Shown piece by piece: positions 56,593 through 64,000 of a stretch of DNA of 64,000 nucleotides. The notes under the pieces were generated by a model. That model made no database searches and was not told where the DNA came from. It saw only the letters and a program-made list of their open reading frames with translations. The position numbers were made by a program, and so were the translations under genes. How positions within the stretch are numbered: position 1 is the stretch's first letter; the number at the start of each line of letters is the position of its first letter. Source of the stretch: Thermoanaerobacterium xylanolyticum LX-11 (GTDB lineage: Bacteria; Bacillota; Thermoanaerobacteria; Thermoanaerobacterales; Thermoanaerobacteraceae); assembly GCF_000189775.2 (NCBI RefSeq), contig NC_015555.1, positions 1,871,001-1,935,000 on the forward strand, written 5' to 3'.

Positions 56593-57555
56593 ATGGAAAT
56601 ACCAGTAGACCTTTTAAATGGCATAGAAGAAGAATCAAATAAGATACCTATAAATAAATTGATTTCTTTAGTTTCTGACATTTCTAATCGTTACAGAAAT
56701 ACTGATGACAAGCACATTTCTTCATACGAAGAAGCCATTGCATACATCTCATACAGGATGCCTGCTACATTTGCAGTCATATATGCAGTTTTAAAAGATA
56801 TAAAAGATATATGCAGTAATATTAATCCAAAATCAATTTTAGATGTAGGCGCAGGACCAGGTACTGCAATGTGGGCAGCAACCTCAATATGGAATGATAT
56901 TGAACAAATAACGCTTTTGGAAAAAAACAAGAACATGATAAAAATTGGCAAAAATCTATCAGCAAATTCAAACAATAGTTCTATTAAGAATTCTATTTGG
57001 TTGGAAGCTGACTTAGAAAATTTATCTGAACTGCCTAAACACGATATAGTCATTGCGTCGTATTCCATCGGTGAGCTAAATGAAGATGTTCAGAGTAAAA
57101 TAATAAAAAAACTGTGGGAAAGTGCTGCTAATGATATACTGATTATCATAGAGCCAGGAACTAAAATCGGCTTTTCTATAATAAAAAGAGCCCGGGAAAC
57201 TCTGATATCACTTGGTGCGCATGTAATCGCCCCGTGTCCACACGCTAATGAATGTCCAATAAATGATAATGACTGGTGCCACTTTTCGTCTCGTGTACAG
57301 AGGACAAGCATACACCGAAAAGTCAAAAACGGCCAGCTTCCATACGAAGATGAAAAATTCTCGTACATATGTGTATCAAAAAAACATTGCAATATGATAA
57401 AAAGCAGAATCATAAGACATCCGCAGATAAGAAAAGGCCACATAATATTAGATTTGTGCACAAAAGATGGCATCAAGAAAGTCACAGTCAAAAAAAGCGA
57501 TGGAGATATTTATAAGAAATCCAGAAATTCGAAATGGGGTTCTGTTTTTGAGTGA
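56593..57555 (+). CDS. Rsm22-family SAM-dependent methyltransferase
   Basis: The 320-residue protein has SAM motif ILDVGAGPGTAMWAA, YSIGEL, and a CPHANECP...DWCHFSSR cysteine cluster that binds an Fe-S cluster in mtRsm22/Rsm22 relatives. Rsm22 proteins are linked to small-subunit ribosome assembly. The four cysteines are intact, so it may be Fe-S dependent. The frame opens at 56590 with TTG; the ATG at 56593 is used here. Confidence 0.85.
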   Translation: MEIPVDLLNGIEEESNKIPINKLISLVSDISNRYRNTDDKHISSYEEAIAYISYRMPATFAVIYAVLKDIKDICSNINPKSILDVGAGPGTAMWAATSIWNDIEQITLLEKNKNMIKIGKNLSANSNNSSIKNSIWLEADLENLSELPKHDIVIASYSIGELNEDVQSKIIKKLWESAANDILIIIEPGTKIGFSIIKRARETLISLGAHVIAPCPHANECPINDNDWCHFSSRVQRTSIHRKVKNGQLPYEDEKFSYICVSKKHCNMIKSRIIRHPQIRKGHIILDLCTKDGIKKVTVKKSDGDIYKKSRNSKWGSVFE

Positions 57556-57562
57556 AATATGA

Positions 57563-58462
57563 TCAAATGCACTTTTCTTTTATAATGTCTTTATCATCTA
57601 TTTTGCTGCACAATAGTGGTGCATTGACATCATAGCTTTTGGTATTGGCATTTACTATACTTTTACTGTAATTTGCATAGCAATAGATGCACCCATGCAT
57701 ACACATATTATAAGCGCCGATGTCAATGCTATATGCACAACCACATGCTTTCCTTTGATTTTTGTCTTTTGTCTCTTTGATTTTGCGGCCGGAAATTTCC
57801 TCAATCAAATGGGGATCGATGCATCTGCCATGCTCTATTCCAAATTGAGATAAATCTATGTCTTCTGCGCATGTCTCAATTTTTAAGGAATACGCCTTAG
57901 AAATTTCTCCAAGCCTCCTGCCTATCCTTATTTTATCTTCATCGCTAATGTCAAAAGCGCCTATATTCTTAAGGCCTTTCTTTACTTTAGGATAAAAATC
58001 CACAAAGCTTATGATACATTTTGATGTATAACCTTGAAGCTTCGATGCCAATACTTCAAAATATTTATAGTGATATTCCTCGCTAATAGCTTTGGTTATA
58101 ATGATAGGGTCATACCTCCAGATGACCCTATTGAGTCCTATTTTATCTGACAATCTCCTAAATGTATCAATTATTTCTGATTTCTTTGGGACATTTTTCT
58201 CAATCTTGTTGTCATAAGGATTCAATGTAAACTGAAAATAGTATGGATAGCTATCAATAATATTAAGATTATTGATCATATTTGCAGGATTTTTACTCCA
58301 AAACACAAAACAATCTACTGCATCAAGAGACAAAGACACCTTGCTTACTTGATGATAATTAAATGGGTTTCTGACTAAAACATAACCTTCTTTGATCCTA
58401 TTATAAAACCAATCGCTGTAAAATGCAGGTATGTCTGTCCTTCTACTGACACTTATTATCAT
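57563..58462 (-). CDS. DUF1848 protein with C-terminal CX3CX2C
   Basis: The 299-residue protein begins SVSRRTDIPAFYSDWFYNRI and has FVFWSKNPANMI and VIWRYDPIII as expected for DUF1848. It ends with CGCAYSIDIG and C254-x3-C258-x2-C261, a spacing that radical-SAM enzymes use, but near the C-terminus. It could bind a 4Fe-4S cluster. Its function is unknown. Confidence 0.88.
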   Translation of the reverse strand: MIISVSRRTDIPAFYSDWFYNRIKEGYVLVRNPFNYHQVSKVSLSLDAVDCFVFWSKNPANMINNLNIIDSYPYYFQFTLNPYDNKIEKNVPKKSEIIDTFRRLSDKIGLNRVIWRYDPIIITKAISEEYHYKYFEVLASKLQGYTSKCIISFVDFYPKVKKGLKNIGAFDISDEDKIRIGRRLGEISKAYSLKIETCAEDIDLSQFGIEHGRCIDPHLIEEISGRKIKETKDKNQRKACGCAYSIDIGAYNMCMHGCIYCYANYSKSIVNANTKSYDVNAPLLCSKIDDKDIIKEKCI

Positions 58463-58523
58463 ACATTGACCTTCCTTTTTATAAAGACCACTGTGATATA
58501 TGGATGACTAATATCCGCCAAGA

Positions 58524-58796
58524 TTAACAACAGCCTGATGATGCATCATCATGAATCGCTAGTTCTCCATTCTCAACTGTTATTGTCACAGATTCAGCTC
58601 TTTTTCTTACATCATCTTCCATTAAAACTGAGATGCCGTTGATAGAAACAGGTTCATCGCCATCCTCCAGTTTACCTAAGTAAAACACAAGAGAAGTTCC
58701 ACAGCAAGATTTTTGCAATGTTGCTTTTAAGCAGTCACAATCATTTGAGACAAATGCCTCTTCAAGAATTTTTTTTGCTTCATCAGTAATTATCAT
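58524..58796 (-). CDS. HesB/IscA-like small protein of the arsenic operon
   Basis: The 90-residue protein has the IscA-like fold (MIITDEAKKILEEAF, ISVLMEDDVRKRAES) but with cysteines as DCDCLKA, SCCGTS and a C-terminal SSGCC. The classic IscA pattern CxnCGC is rearranged, so metal rather than Fe-S handling is possible. It follows arsA by 72 bp. GGAGG precedes the ATG at 58796; a longer frame starts at 58811. Confidence 0.7.
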   Translation of the reverse strand: MIITDEAKKILEEAFVSNDCDCLKATLQKSCCGTSLVFYLGKLEDGDEPVSINGISVLMEDDVRKRAESVTITVENGELAIHDDASSGCC

Positions 58797-58868
58797 TCTT
58801 ATTACCTCCAATTTATTTTTAATAATCTTCTATTTTAATAATCTTCTATTAATTTTCTTGCTTTTTCT

Positions 58869-60614
58869 TTAAGCTAGTAAAGCTTTCAATTTTTCACCTT
58901 TTATTTCATCAGGGCTCCAGGCAATAACCGCAAAATGTCCATTAGTATATGCAGCAACTTTGTTAATCCATTCAATTTCATTACTTGCTTTTGCTAATAG
59001 TATTTTATTACTTGTTCCAGTTTTATATAGTGATGAATTTATAATCCACCACTTATTGTTTATGCCAGCACGTCTCAAATCTTCCTCTAATCGCATTGCT
59101 TCATATACAGGTGTAGCCTCAGGCAAAGTTACAATTATGACTTCAGTTTCATCAGCATTGTGAAGTCTAGGCAACAATTTTTTGGCTGATTCTGGAACTT
59201 CTCCATTTGAACGTTCAATTTCGTGATTGTAGCTTTGAGCAGATTCAAGTAAGAGAAGTGTATGGCCAGTAGGTGCCGTATCAATGACTACAATCTCATT
59301 TTCAGCTTTATCAACTATTTCAGCAAACGCTCTAAATACAGCTATCTCTTGAGTACAAGGTGATCTTAGATCCTCCTCAACATAAGCTAAATCCTCTTCA
59401 GACATAGTTTCTCTTGCTTTGGAAAGCACTTCTTCCTGATACTTTTTGAGCTCTGCTTGCTCGTCAATATAGCTGATACTGATGCCATCAGTCTCAGAAA
59501 TGACATATTTCAAATGTGCTGCAGGATCTGTCGTTGTGAGATGAACTTTTCTGCCTTTTTGCGATAATCCTAATGCAATTGCGGCTGATATTGTCGTTTT
59601 CCCTACACCACCTTTGCCCATTGTAAATATTGCTTTCTTATTATTGGTATAGAGATCCTCGACGACATCCTTAAGCCCAGGAATTGACTCTACTTCGATT
59701 TTTTCTTTACTCAAAGTCAAATTATCTTTATTTAGCATCGCCCTAACATTATCTATGCCTATGATATTATACCCTCTTAAAGGCACTATATAGGTAACAA
59801 TCGATTTTAACCCTTCCGGCATTTTAGAAAGTATTTTTTGCTGTTTTAGAAATAAACTTTCTGATATTTTGTCATCATAAGATGTCATAACGCCATTAAT
59901 AATCAATATTTGATTTTCTACGCCTATATTCCCAAGCTCATTCGATGCTCTTTCTGCTTCTGCCAAAGGTACTGTTTCAGGACGTGAAACAAGAATAAGC
60001 ATCGTTAGTTTTCCATCAGTTAAGGTTTTAACAGCTTTCTTATACACCTCTTTTTGACTTTCAAGCCCTGAAAGTTGACCTAAACATGATGTACCATGTG
60101 TATTCTCGCTAATGAAATTACTCCACGCAGAAGGAAGTTGTAACATCCTAATCGTATGACCTGTAGGCGCAGTATCAAAAATAATGTAATCATATCTTGT
60201 TTGAATCTCTTTATCAGTTATAAATTTTGAAAACTCATTAAATGCCGCAATTTCAATAGTACATGAACCGGAAAGTTGTTCTTCCATATTTTTTAAAACA
60301 TCGTCTGGAAGAATCCCTCTGTATGGACTTATTACACTTTCTCTATATTCTGTTGCAGCTTGAACTGGATCAAGATTAGCAACAACAAGATTTGGTACTT
60401 CTTGAATCGAAACACCTTTATTGTCAAGTTTAGTATTAAAAACATCCTGCAGATTGGAAGCTGGGTCAGTACTGATTAAAAAAACATTTTTCCCACTATC
60501 AGCTAAAGCAACGGCGGTAGCACATGCAACTGAAGTTTTTCCAACACCACCTTTACCTGTAAAAAACATATATTTAGTCAAATTTATATTTTGCAGATTA
60601 AAATATTGAATCAT
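58869..60614 (-). CDS. arsA: Arsenical pump-driving ATPase ArsA
   Basis: The 581-residue protein has two halves, each with a deviant P-loop GKGGVGKT (20-27 and 333-340) and the switch FDTAPTGHT/IDTAPTGHT. The arsenite-binding cysteines are kept: Cys118, Cys177 and Cys420. ArsA hydrolyses ATP to power arsenite export by ArsB; neither arsB nor acr3 is visible here. It begins 41 bp after arsD. Confidence 0.95.
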   Translation of the reverse strand: MIQYFNLQNINLTKYMFFTGKGGVGKTSVACATAVALADSGKNVFLISTDPASNLQDVFNTKLDNKGVSIQEVPNLVVANLDPVQAATEYRESVISPYRGILPDDVLKNMEEQLSGSCTIEIAAFNEFSKFITDKEIQTRYDYIIFDTAPTGHTIRMLQLPSAWSNFISENTHGTSCLGQLSGLESQKEVYKKAVKTLTDGKLTMLILVSRPETVPLAEAERASNELGNIGVENQILIINGVMTSYDDKISESLFLKQQKILSKMPEGLKSIVTYIVPLRGYNIIGIDNVRAMLNKDNLTLSKEKIEVESIPGLKDVVEDLYTNNKKAIFTMGKGGVGKTTISAAIALGLSQKGRKVHLTTTDPAAHLKYVISETDGISISYIDEQAELKKYQEEVLSKARETMSEEDLAYVEEDLRSPCTQEIAVFRAFAEIVDKAENEIVVIDTAPTGHTLLLLESAQSYNHEIERSNGEVPESAKKLLPRLHNADETEVIIVTLPEATPVYEAMRLEEDLRRAGINNKWWIINSSLYKTGTSNKILLAKASNEIEWINKVAAYTNGHFAVIAWSPDEIKGEKLKALLA

Positions 60615-60655
60615 GAAATTTTGCCTCCAAAATTAATTATTTGCATTTTTTTCTT

Positions 60656-60979
60656 TTATTCATCGAAAAAACTGACAGGAATATCAAGAAAATGTGCGAG
60701 TTCTTCATTTGTTGGATATCTACCTGTTATTACAACTTCTTCATCTACAAGCGTGAAAGGCAACTCGTTGACACCTTTTTCGTTAATCATTCTATTTACA
60801 ATTTTATTAGTCATAAACTTCATTGGAGAGTTTGTTAAATTATATCGTTCTATTTCTACGCCTTTTTTCTTCAATTTATTTAATACAGTTGATATTCTCA
60901 ACAATTCAGGATTAACACTAACACCACAAAGGCCAGTAGGGCAACACATTGCTGGTTCATAAATTGTTATTTTCCTCAT
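60656..60979 (-). CDS. arsD: Arsenite metallochaperone ArsD
   Basis: The 107-residue thioredoxin-fold protein has EPAMCCPTGLCG with Cys12, Cys13 and Cys18, the As(III)-binding set that ArsD passes to ArsA. It is the first visible gene of the operon and follows its promoter at 61079-61107. Confidence 0.95.
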   Translation of the reverse strand: MRKITIYEPAMCCPTGLCGVSVNPELLRISTVLNKLKKKGVEIERYNLTNSPMKFMTNKIVNRMINEKGVNELPFTLVDEEVVITGRYPTNEELAHFLDIPVSFFDE

Positions 60980-61078
60980 TTAAAACATCTCCTTGCGTAA
61001 TTATTTAATTAAGCATATATTAGAACTCATAACAATATCGGTGTAATTTCGCATTATTACATGCTCATTTACTCATAT

Positions 61079-61107
61079 ATAATAACATACAAAGATCCAT
61101 TCGTCAA
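61079..61107 (-). promoter_or_regulatory. Sigma-A promoter of arsD-arsA
   Basis: TTGACG (61102-61107) is 17 bp from TATTAT (61079-61084). The start region reads ATGAGTAAATGAGC, a possible ArsR/SmtB-type site. No arsR gene is in view. Confidence 0.65.
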
Positions 61108-61207
61108 TAACTTTTCGTAAAAATAGTTCTTTTTAATCTAGTCAATTAATGCTTCTTTCTCGTTTTTGAAATTCGCTTGTCGAATCTGAATCTATAAAAA
61201 TTTTATA

Positions 61208-61221
61208 CTCAAACTTCGCAC
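61208..61221 (+). repeat. Left terminal inverted repeat of the IS4 element
   Basis: CTCAAACTTCGCAC, preceded by TTTTATA (61201-61207), the target duplication copy. Confidence 0.8.
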
Positions 61222-61271
61222 TTATAAAAGTAGCTCTGTACCTTGATAATTCAATATTATTTGGCTATAAA

Positions 61272-61341
61272 ATAGCATGAGACCTCCATTTTTGGTATAA
61301 TTGAATTATCAAAAAATAAACCAATTGGAGGCTCATGCTAT
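61272..61341 (+). promoter_or_regulatory. IS4 hairpin that hides the ribosome site, with an internal extended -10 promoter
   Basis: 61272-61281 plus 61283-61288 pair with 61326-61341 in a 16-bp stem with one bulged A. The 3' arm contains TGGAGG and reaches into the ATG at 61340. The loop holds TGG-TATAAT (61293-61301). Transcripts from outside form the stem; transcripts started at the internal promoter (near 61308) lack the 5' arm. Confidence 0.75.
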
Positions 61342-62713
61342 GAATAGTATAACACAAAATTACCAAATTGATAATAAGGTTTCTACTTCGATTAAAAGTT
61401 TCTTCAAAAAATATAGAATTTCGGCTGCTTTAAGGTTATCGAATGCTTACAAAAGCAAGGGTATTCCCGTTATTTCTATTTTCGAGTACTTATTCTGTAT
61501 GATCTTTACCAATAGATCTATGTATATGAATATGCTAATGGGTACAAATCAGGTTGGTTTTAAGAAAGACACGGTTTACAGATTCTTAAACTCTATTCAT
61601 ATTAATTGGATTCGGTTTACCACTTGGCTTAGTGCACAGATTATAAATGAGACAATTACTGGGTTAACAAGTGACAAACGCGTAAATGTTCTTATTGTTG
61701 ATGACTCTTTATTCGAACGCTCTAGCTCTAAAAAAGTAGAACTACTAGCAAAAGTATATGACCATGCTAAGAAAACATACAAATATGGCTTTCGCCTACT
61801 TACACTCGGATGGTCAGATGGAAATACTTTTATCCCAGTCAATGGATGTCTTTTATCTACTGAGAATCAAAAGAATCGTATCAATGAAGCTATACCTGTG
61901 GACAAGCGTTCCGCCGGGTATTTAAGAAGGAATCTATCCCAAACTAAAGCAACAGCCGTAGCTCTGGAATTAATAAAGACCGCTAAAAAAGCAATGATTC
62001 CAGCATCTTATGTATTGTTTGACACTTGGTTCTGTTCTCCCTCTTCTTTGATTGCTATTAAAGAAATAGGCTATGATGTTATTGCAATGGCAAAGAAAAC
62101 ATCAAAGATGCATTACCTATATAATGGAATAATGCAGCCGTTAACAGAAATATACAAGCAGAACAGAAAAAGAAGAGGCAGGTCTAGATACCTGTTATCC
62201 GTGGAAGTTTCCATTGAAAAAGACGGAAAATCTATTCCTGCTCGAATTGTATTTGTCAGAAACAGGAATAATCGAAAAGACTATCTGGCACTTATTACCA
62301 CGGATATGAACCTTAACGAGGACGAAATCATTCGTATATACGGGAAGCGCTGGGATATAGAAGTCTTTTTCAAAGTGTGTAAATCATACTTGAAGCTCAG
62401 CAAGGAATGCAATTCATTATCTTACGATGCGATGACAGCACATACAGCAATCGTATTTACCAGATACATGATGCTTGCACTAGAGAACCGTCGATCATCA
62501 GATTTACGAACAATGGGAGAGATATTTTACTACATACAGGATGAAATGTCCGATATTACGCTGATTCAGGCTTTTCATCTACTTATGCAAGTATTCATAG
62601 ATACAATAACAGATAAACTATCGTTATCTTCAGAACAGCTGGACCAATTACTTGATGCTTTTATGGCTGCGATTCCCAAAGAACTTAAGGAAAGACTTCC
62701 GAAGTGTGCATAA
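61340..62713 (+). CDS. tnp: IS4-family DDE transposase
   Basis: The 457-residue protein has a DDE core: Asp in NVLIVDDSLFE, Asp in VLFDTWFCSP, and the Glu in the IS4 signature Y-x2-R-x3-E-x6-K (YGKRWDIEVFFKVCK, about residue 350). Length and the intact motifs suggest an active enzyme. The upstream TTG at 61301 is in frame but has no ribosome site; GGAGG selects 61340. Confidence 0.93.
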   Translation: MNSITQNYQIDNKVSTSIKSFFKKYRISAALRLSNAYKSKGIPVISIFEYLFCMIFTNRSMYMNMLMGTNQVGFKKDTVYRFLNSIHINWIRFTTWLSAQIINETITGLTSDKRVNVLIVDDSLFERSSSKKVELLAKVYDHAKKTYKYGFRLLTLGWSDGNTFIPVNGCLLSTENQKNRINEAIPVDKRSAGYLRRNLSQTKATAVALELIKTAKKAMIPASYVLFDTWFCSPSSLIAIKEIGYDVIAMAKKTSKMHYLYNGIMQPLTEIYKQNRKRRGRSRYLLSVEVSIEKDGKSIPARIVFVRNRNNRKDYLALITTDMNLNEDEIIRIYGKRWDIEVFFKVCKSYLKLSKECNSLSYDAMTAHTAIVFTRYMMLALENRRSSDLRTMGEIFYYIQDEMSDITLIQAFHLLMQVFIDTITDKLSLSSEQLDQLLDAFMAAIPKELKERLPKCA

Positions 62714-62781
62714 TTGTGTAAATTACTATTACTTTTTTCTGGCAAAGCATTAAGTTTTCAAGGAACAGAGTAATTATTTAT

Positions 62782-62795
62782 GTGCGAAGTTTTAG
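62782..62795 (-). repeat. Right terminal inverted repeat of the IS4 element
   Basis: This is the inverted copy of the left end, followed by TTTTATA (62796-62802). Confidence 0.8.
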
Positions 62796-62812
62796 TTTTA
62801 TATATAAAATAC

Positions 62813-62844
62813 TTGACTTTGGTATTAGTATAATACTATATAAT
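62813..62844 (+). promoter_or_regulatory. MerR-type promoter with dyad in a 20-bp spacer
   Basis: TTGACT (62813-62818) and TATAAT (62839-62844) are 20 bp apart. The dyad GTATTA (62822-62827) - GTA - TAATAC (62831-62836) is centred in the spacer. An unusually long spacer with a central dyad is the hallmark of MerR-family control. It starts 18 bp after the IS4 right end. Confidence 0.65.
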
Positions 62845-62900
62845 AAGTGTAGTAGTGCAGAATAATCTTGTTTTTACAAGGATAATAGGAGGATTAACAA

Positions 62901-63776
62901 ATGGATGCAATTGAATTGTTAAAGGATAGGAGAAGCTGCAGAAATTTTTTGGATATTCCCATAGACGATGACGTTTTAAATGACATATTAGAAGTTGGTT
63001 TAAATGCCGCCAGCGGAGGCAATACTCAGCCATGCACTATAATTAAGATAAGGGATAAAGTTAAAAAGTCAAAGCTTAAAGATTTGCTTGGACAGAATTT
63101 TATTGAAAAATGCGACACTGTCTTAGTATTTCTTTTGGATTTTTATAAGCAAAAAAGATGGTGCGAAATAAGTATGGCACCTTATGGGCGGAATAGATCT
63201 TTTTTGGAATTTATAATCTCTTTAGAAGATGTAATGTGTGTTGCACAAAGCATTGAATGTGCATGCACTTTAAAAGGTATAGGCAGTGTTTACTTAGGTA
63301 CGCCAAATCTACGCTATGAGGAAATAAAAGAGCTTTTAGAATTGCCAGAGCTTACTATACCTGTATTAGCTATGTGCCTTGGGAATGTAAAAGGTAAAAT
63401 AAATTCCAGAAAAAAGCTTCAAAAAGATGCAGTCATTTTTGACGATAAGTACAAAAAATTAAGCGATGACGAAATTGAAAGATATTATGAAGAAAAATAC
63501 CAAAACAGCAATACGTACATAAATGACAAAAACAGCTATTTGATAGATGATCTTTACAGAATCGCTTCAATGGTTAACGGAAAGAACTTTGCAGACAAAG
63601 TAAAAGCAAATGTTGAAAAAAACGGTTATATAAATCCAGCACAAAAATTATTTGGCCTTCATTATAATCCTACGGAAATGATAGGTATGAATCAATGGAT
63701 ATGGAACTTTTTCAAAGAACAAGGCTTTGATTTTTTAGATGATACATTTCATGTAGACCGACTGGATGTAAAATAA
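62901..63776 (+). CDS. Nitroreductase-family protein with C-terminal extension
   Basis: The 291-residue protein has the FMN-binding DRRSCRNFLDIPIDD at 8-22, ASGGNTQPC, and ACTLKGIGSVYLG (about 130), then about 110 extra residues (YYEEKYQNSNTYINDKNSY...FFKEQGFDFLD) not seen in simple nitroreductases. The family reduces nitro groups, flavins or quinones; this substrate is unknown. GGAGG is 7 nt upstream of the ATG. The gene after it lies outside the window. Confidence 0.85.
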   Translation: MDAIELLKDRRSCRNFLDIPIDDDVLNDILEVGLNAASGGNTQPCTIIKIRDKVKKSKLKDLLGQNFIEKCDTVLVFLLDFYKQKRWCEISMAPYGRNRSFLEFIISLEDVMCVAQSIECACTLKGIGSVYLGTPNLRYEEIKELLELPELTIPVLAMCLGNVKGKINSRKKLQKDAVIFDDKYKKLSDDEIERYYEEKYQNSNTYINDKNSYLIDDLYRIASMVNGKNFADKVKANVEKNGYINPAQKLFGLHYNPTEMIGMNQWIWNFFKEQGFDFLDDTFHVDRLDVK

Positions 63777-63967
63777 TTAGTATTTACCTATGATTCCACT
63801 GCAAAAAGTCTTTATTTAAACTCCTTCTTTAGGTTTATTAATACAATCTATTTGAAAATATATCCATTTTTAAAAGCCTGCAGTCTTATTTACGTCCTAT
63901 TTTCGTTGCAATTTTTTATTCTATTGATTTCTTTTATCTATGTCTGTGAAACAGGTATGCCAAAATA

Positions 63968-63988
63968 AGTGGCATCCTTTACCACTTT
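63968..63988. terminator. Possible hairpin near the window end
   Basis: AAGTGG (63968-63973) pairs with CCACTT (63983-63988). The T-run after it is interrupted. Nothing else is seen in 63777-64000. Confidence 0.3.
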
Positions 63989-64000
63989 TGTCCTCTTTTC

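Larger units (their letters stand above)
61208..62795 (+). mobile_element. IS4-family insertion sequence, 1588 bp, apparently intact
   Basis: Left end CTCAAACTTCGCAC (61208-61221) and right end, inverted, CTAAAACTTCGCAC (62795-62782) agree at 13 of 14 bases. Inner matches include CTCTGT(A/T)CCTTGA near 61234-61246 and 62758-62770. TTTTATA is repeated directly at 61201-61207 and 62796-62802 as a 7-bp target duplication. One intact transposase lies inside. Confidence 0.85.

Noticed and set aside
62836-63033. 65-codon minus-strand ORF over the nitroreductase start
   Set aside because: It is a shadow of the real gene and the MerR-type promoter region, with no ribosome site.

Overview
The window is AT-rich Firmicute chromosome. 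A thermophilic, spore-forming, anaerobic Clostridia member of the Thermoanaerobacterium/Thermoanaerobacter type fits best. The pointers are the cotJABC spore-coat operon, the tig-clpP-clpX-lonB-like-lon-engB block, the F-type ATP synthase operon, a short MetH lacking its activation domain and controlled by an S-box, and the codon use. The genus is inferred from gene content, not from a search.

Layout. 1-8168 (minus): an envelope polysaccharide cluster with a priming sugar transferase, a WbuB-like glycosyltransferase, the capE/capF/capG trio (UDP-L-FucNAc synthesis) and further glycosyltransferases. An IS200-type element (6281-6877) splits an NAD-dependent epimerase gene in this cluster. 8345-10637: a locus of PD-(D/E)XK (Rpn-type) nuclease genes, including a duplicated, frameshifted tail fragment. 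10908-14972: pdxST (vitamin B6) and an O-antigen-ligase/TPR membrane protein. 15159-20400 (plus): an ABC importer of the NMT1/THI5 type, nadE and an EamA permease. 20411-28201 (minus): a secreted YcdB-like protein downstream of the complete atpBEFHAGDC operon. 28446-38570 (minus): engB, lon, a degenerate LonB-like AAA+ protein, clpX, clpP, tig, rnz, nfo and an uncharacterised gene. 38728-44808: a 23S rRNA methyltransferase, cotJABC (plus), and metF-metH under a SAM-I riboswitch. 44903-51440: DUF362, a TIM-barrel epimerase, pgi, an HD protein, a nitroreductase, pepT and an alpha/beta hydrolase. 51518-53412: a decayed IS110 element with a long structured non-coding left side. 53464-58462: a phosphopantetheinyl transferase, a nuclease-fused DinG-type helicase, an Rsm22-like methyltransferase and DUF1848. 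58524-60979: an arsenic operon, arsD-arsA-HesB-like. 61208-62795: an apparently intact IS4-family element with its termini and a 7-bp target duplication. 62813-63776: a nitroreductase behind a MerR-type promoter.

The most interesting material is regulatory RNA and DNA structure. Two chromosomal hairpins, after clpX and after atpC, look like intrinsic terminators whose 3' arm carries the Shine-Dalgarno sequence of the next gene. Both transposable elements with intact ORFs (IS200 and IS4) also bury their Shine-Dalgarno sequence in a hairpin. In the IS4 element an extended -10 promoter sits inside the hairpin loop, so only the element's own transcript would escape the block. The IS110 copy has a 122-nt nested stem with two large internal loops, the shape expected of a bridge-RNA-like guide. 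No tRNA, rRNA or CRISPR array was seen.
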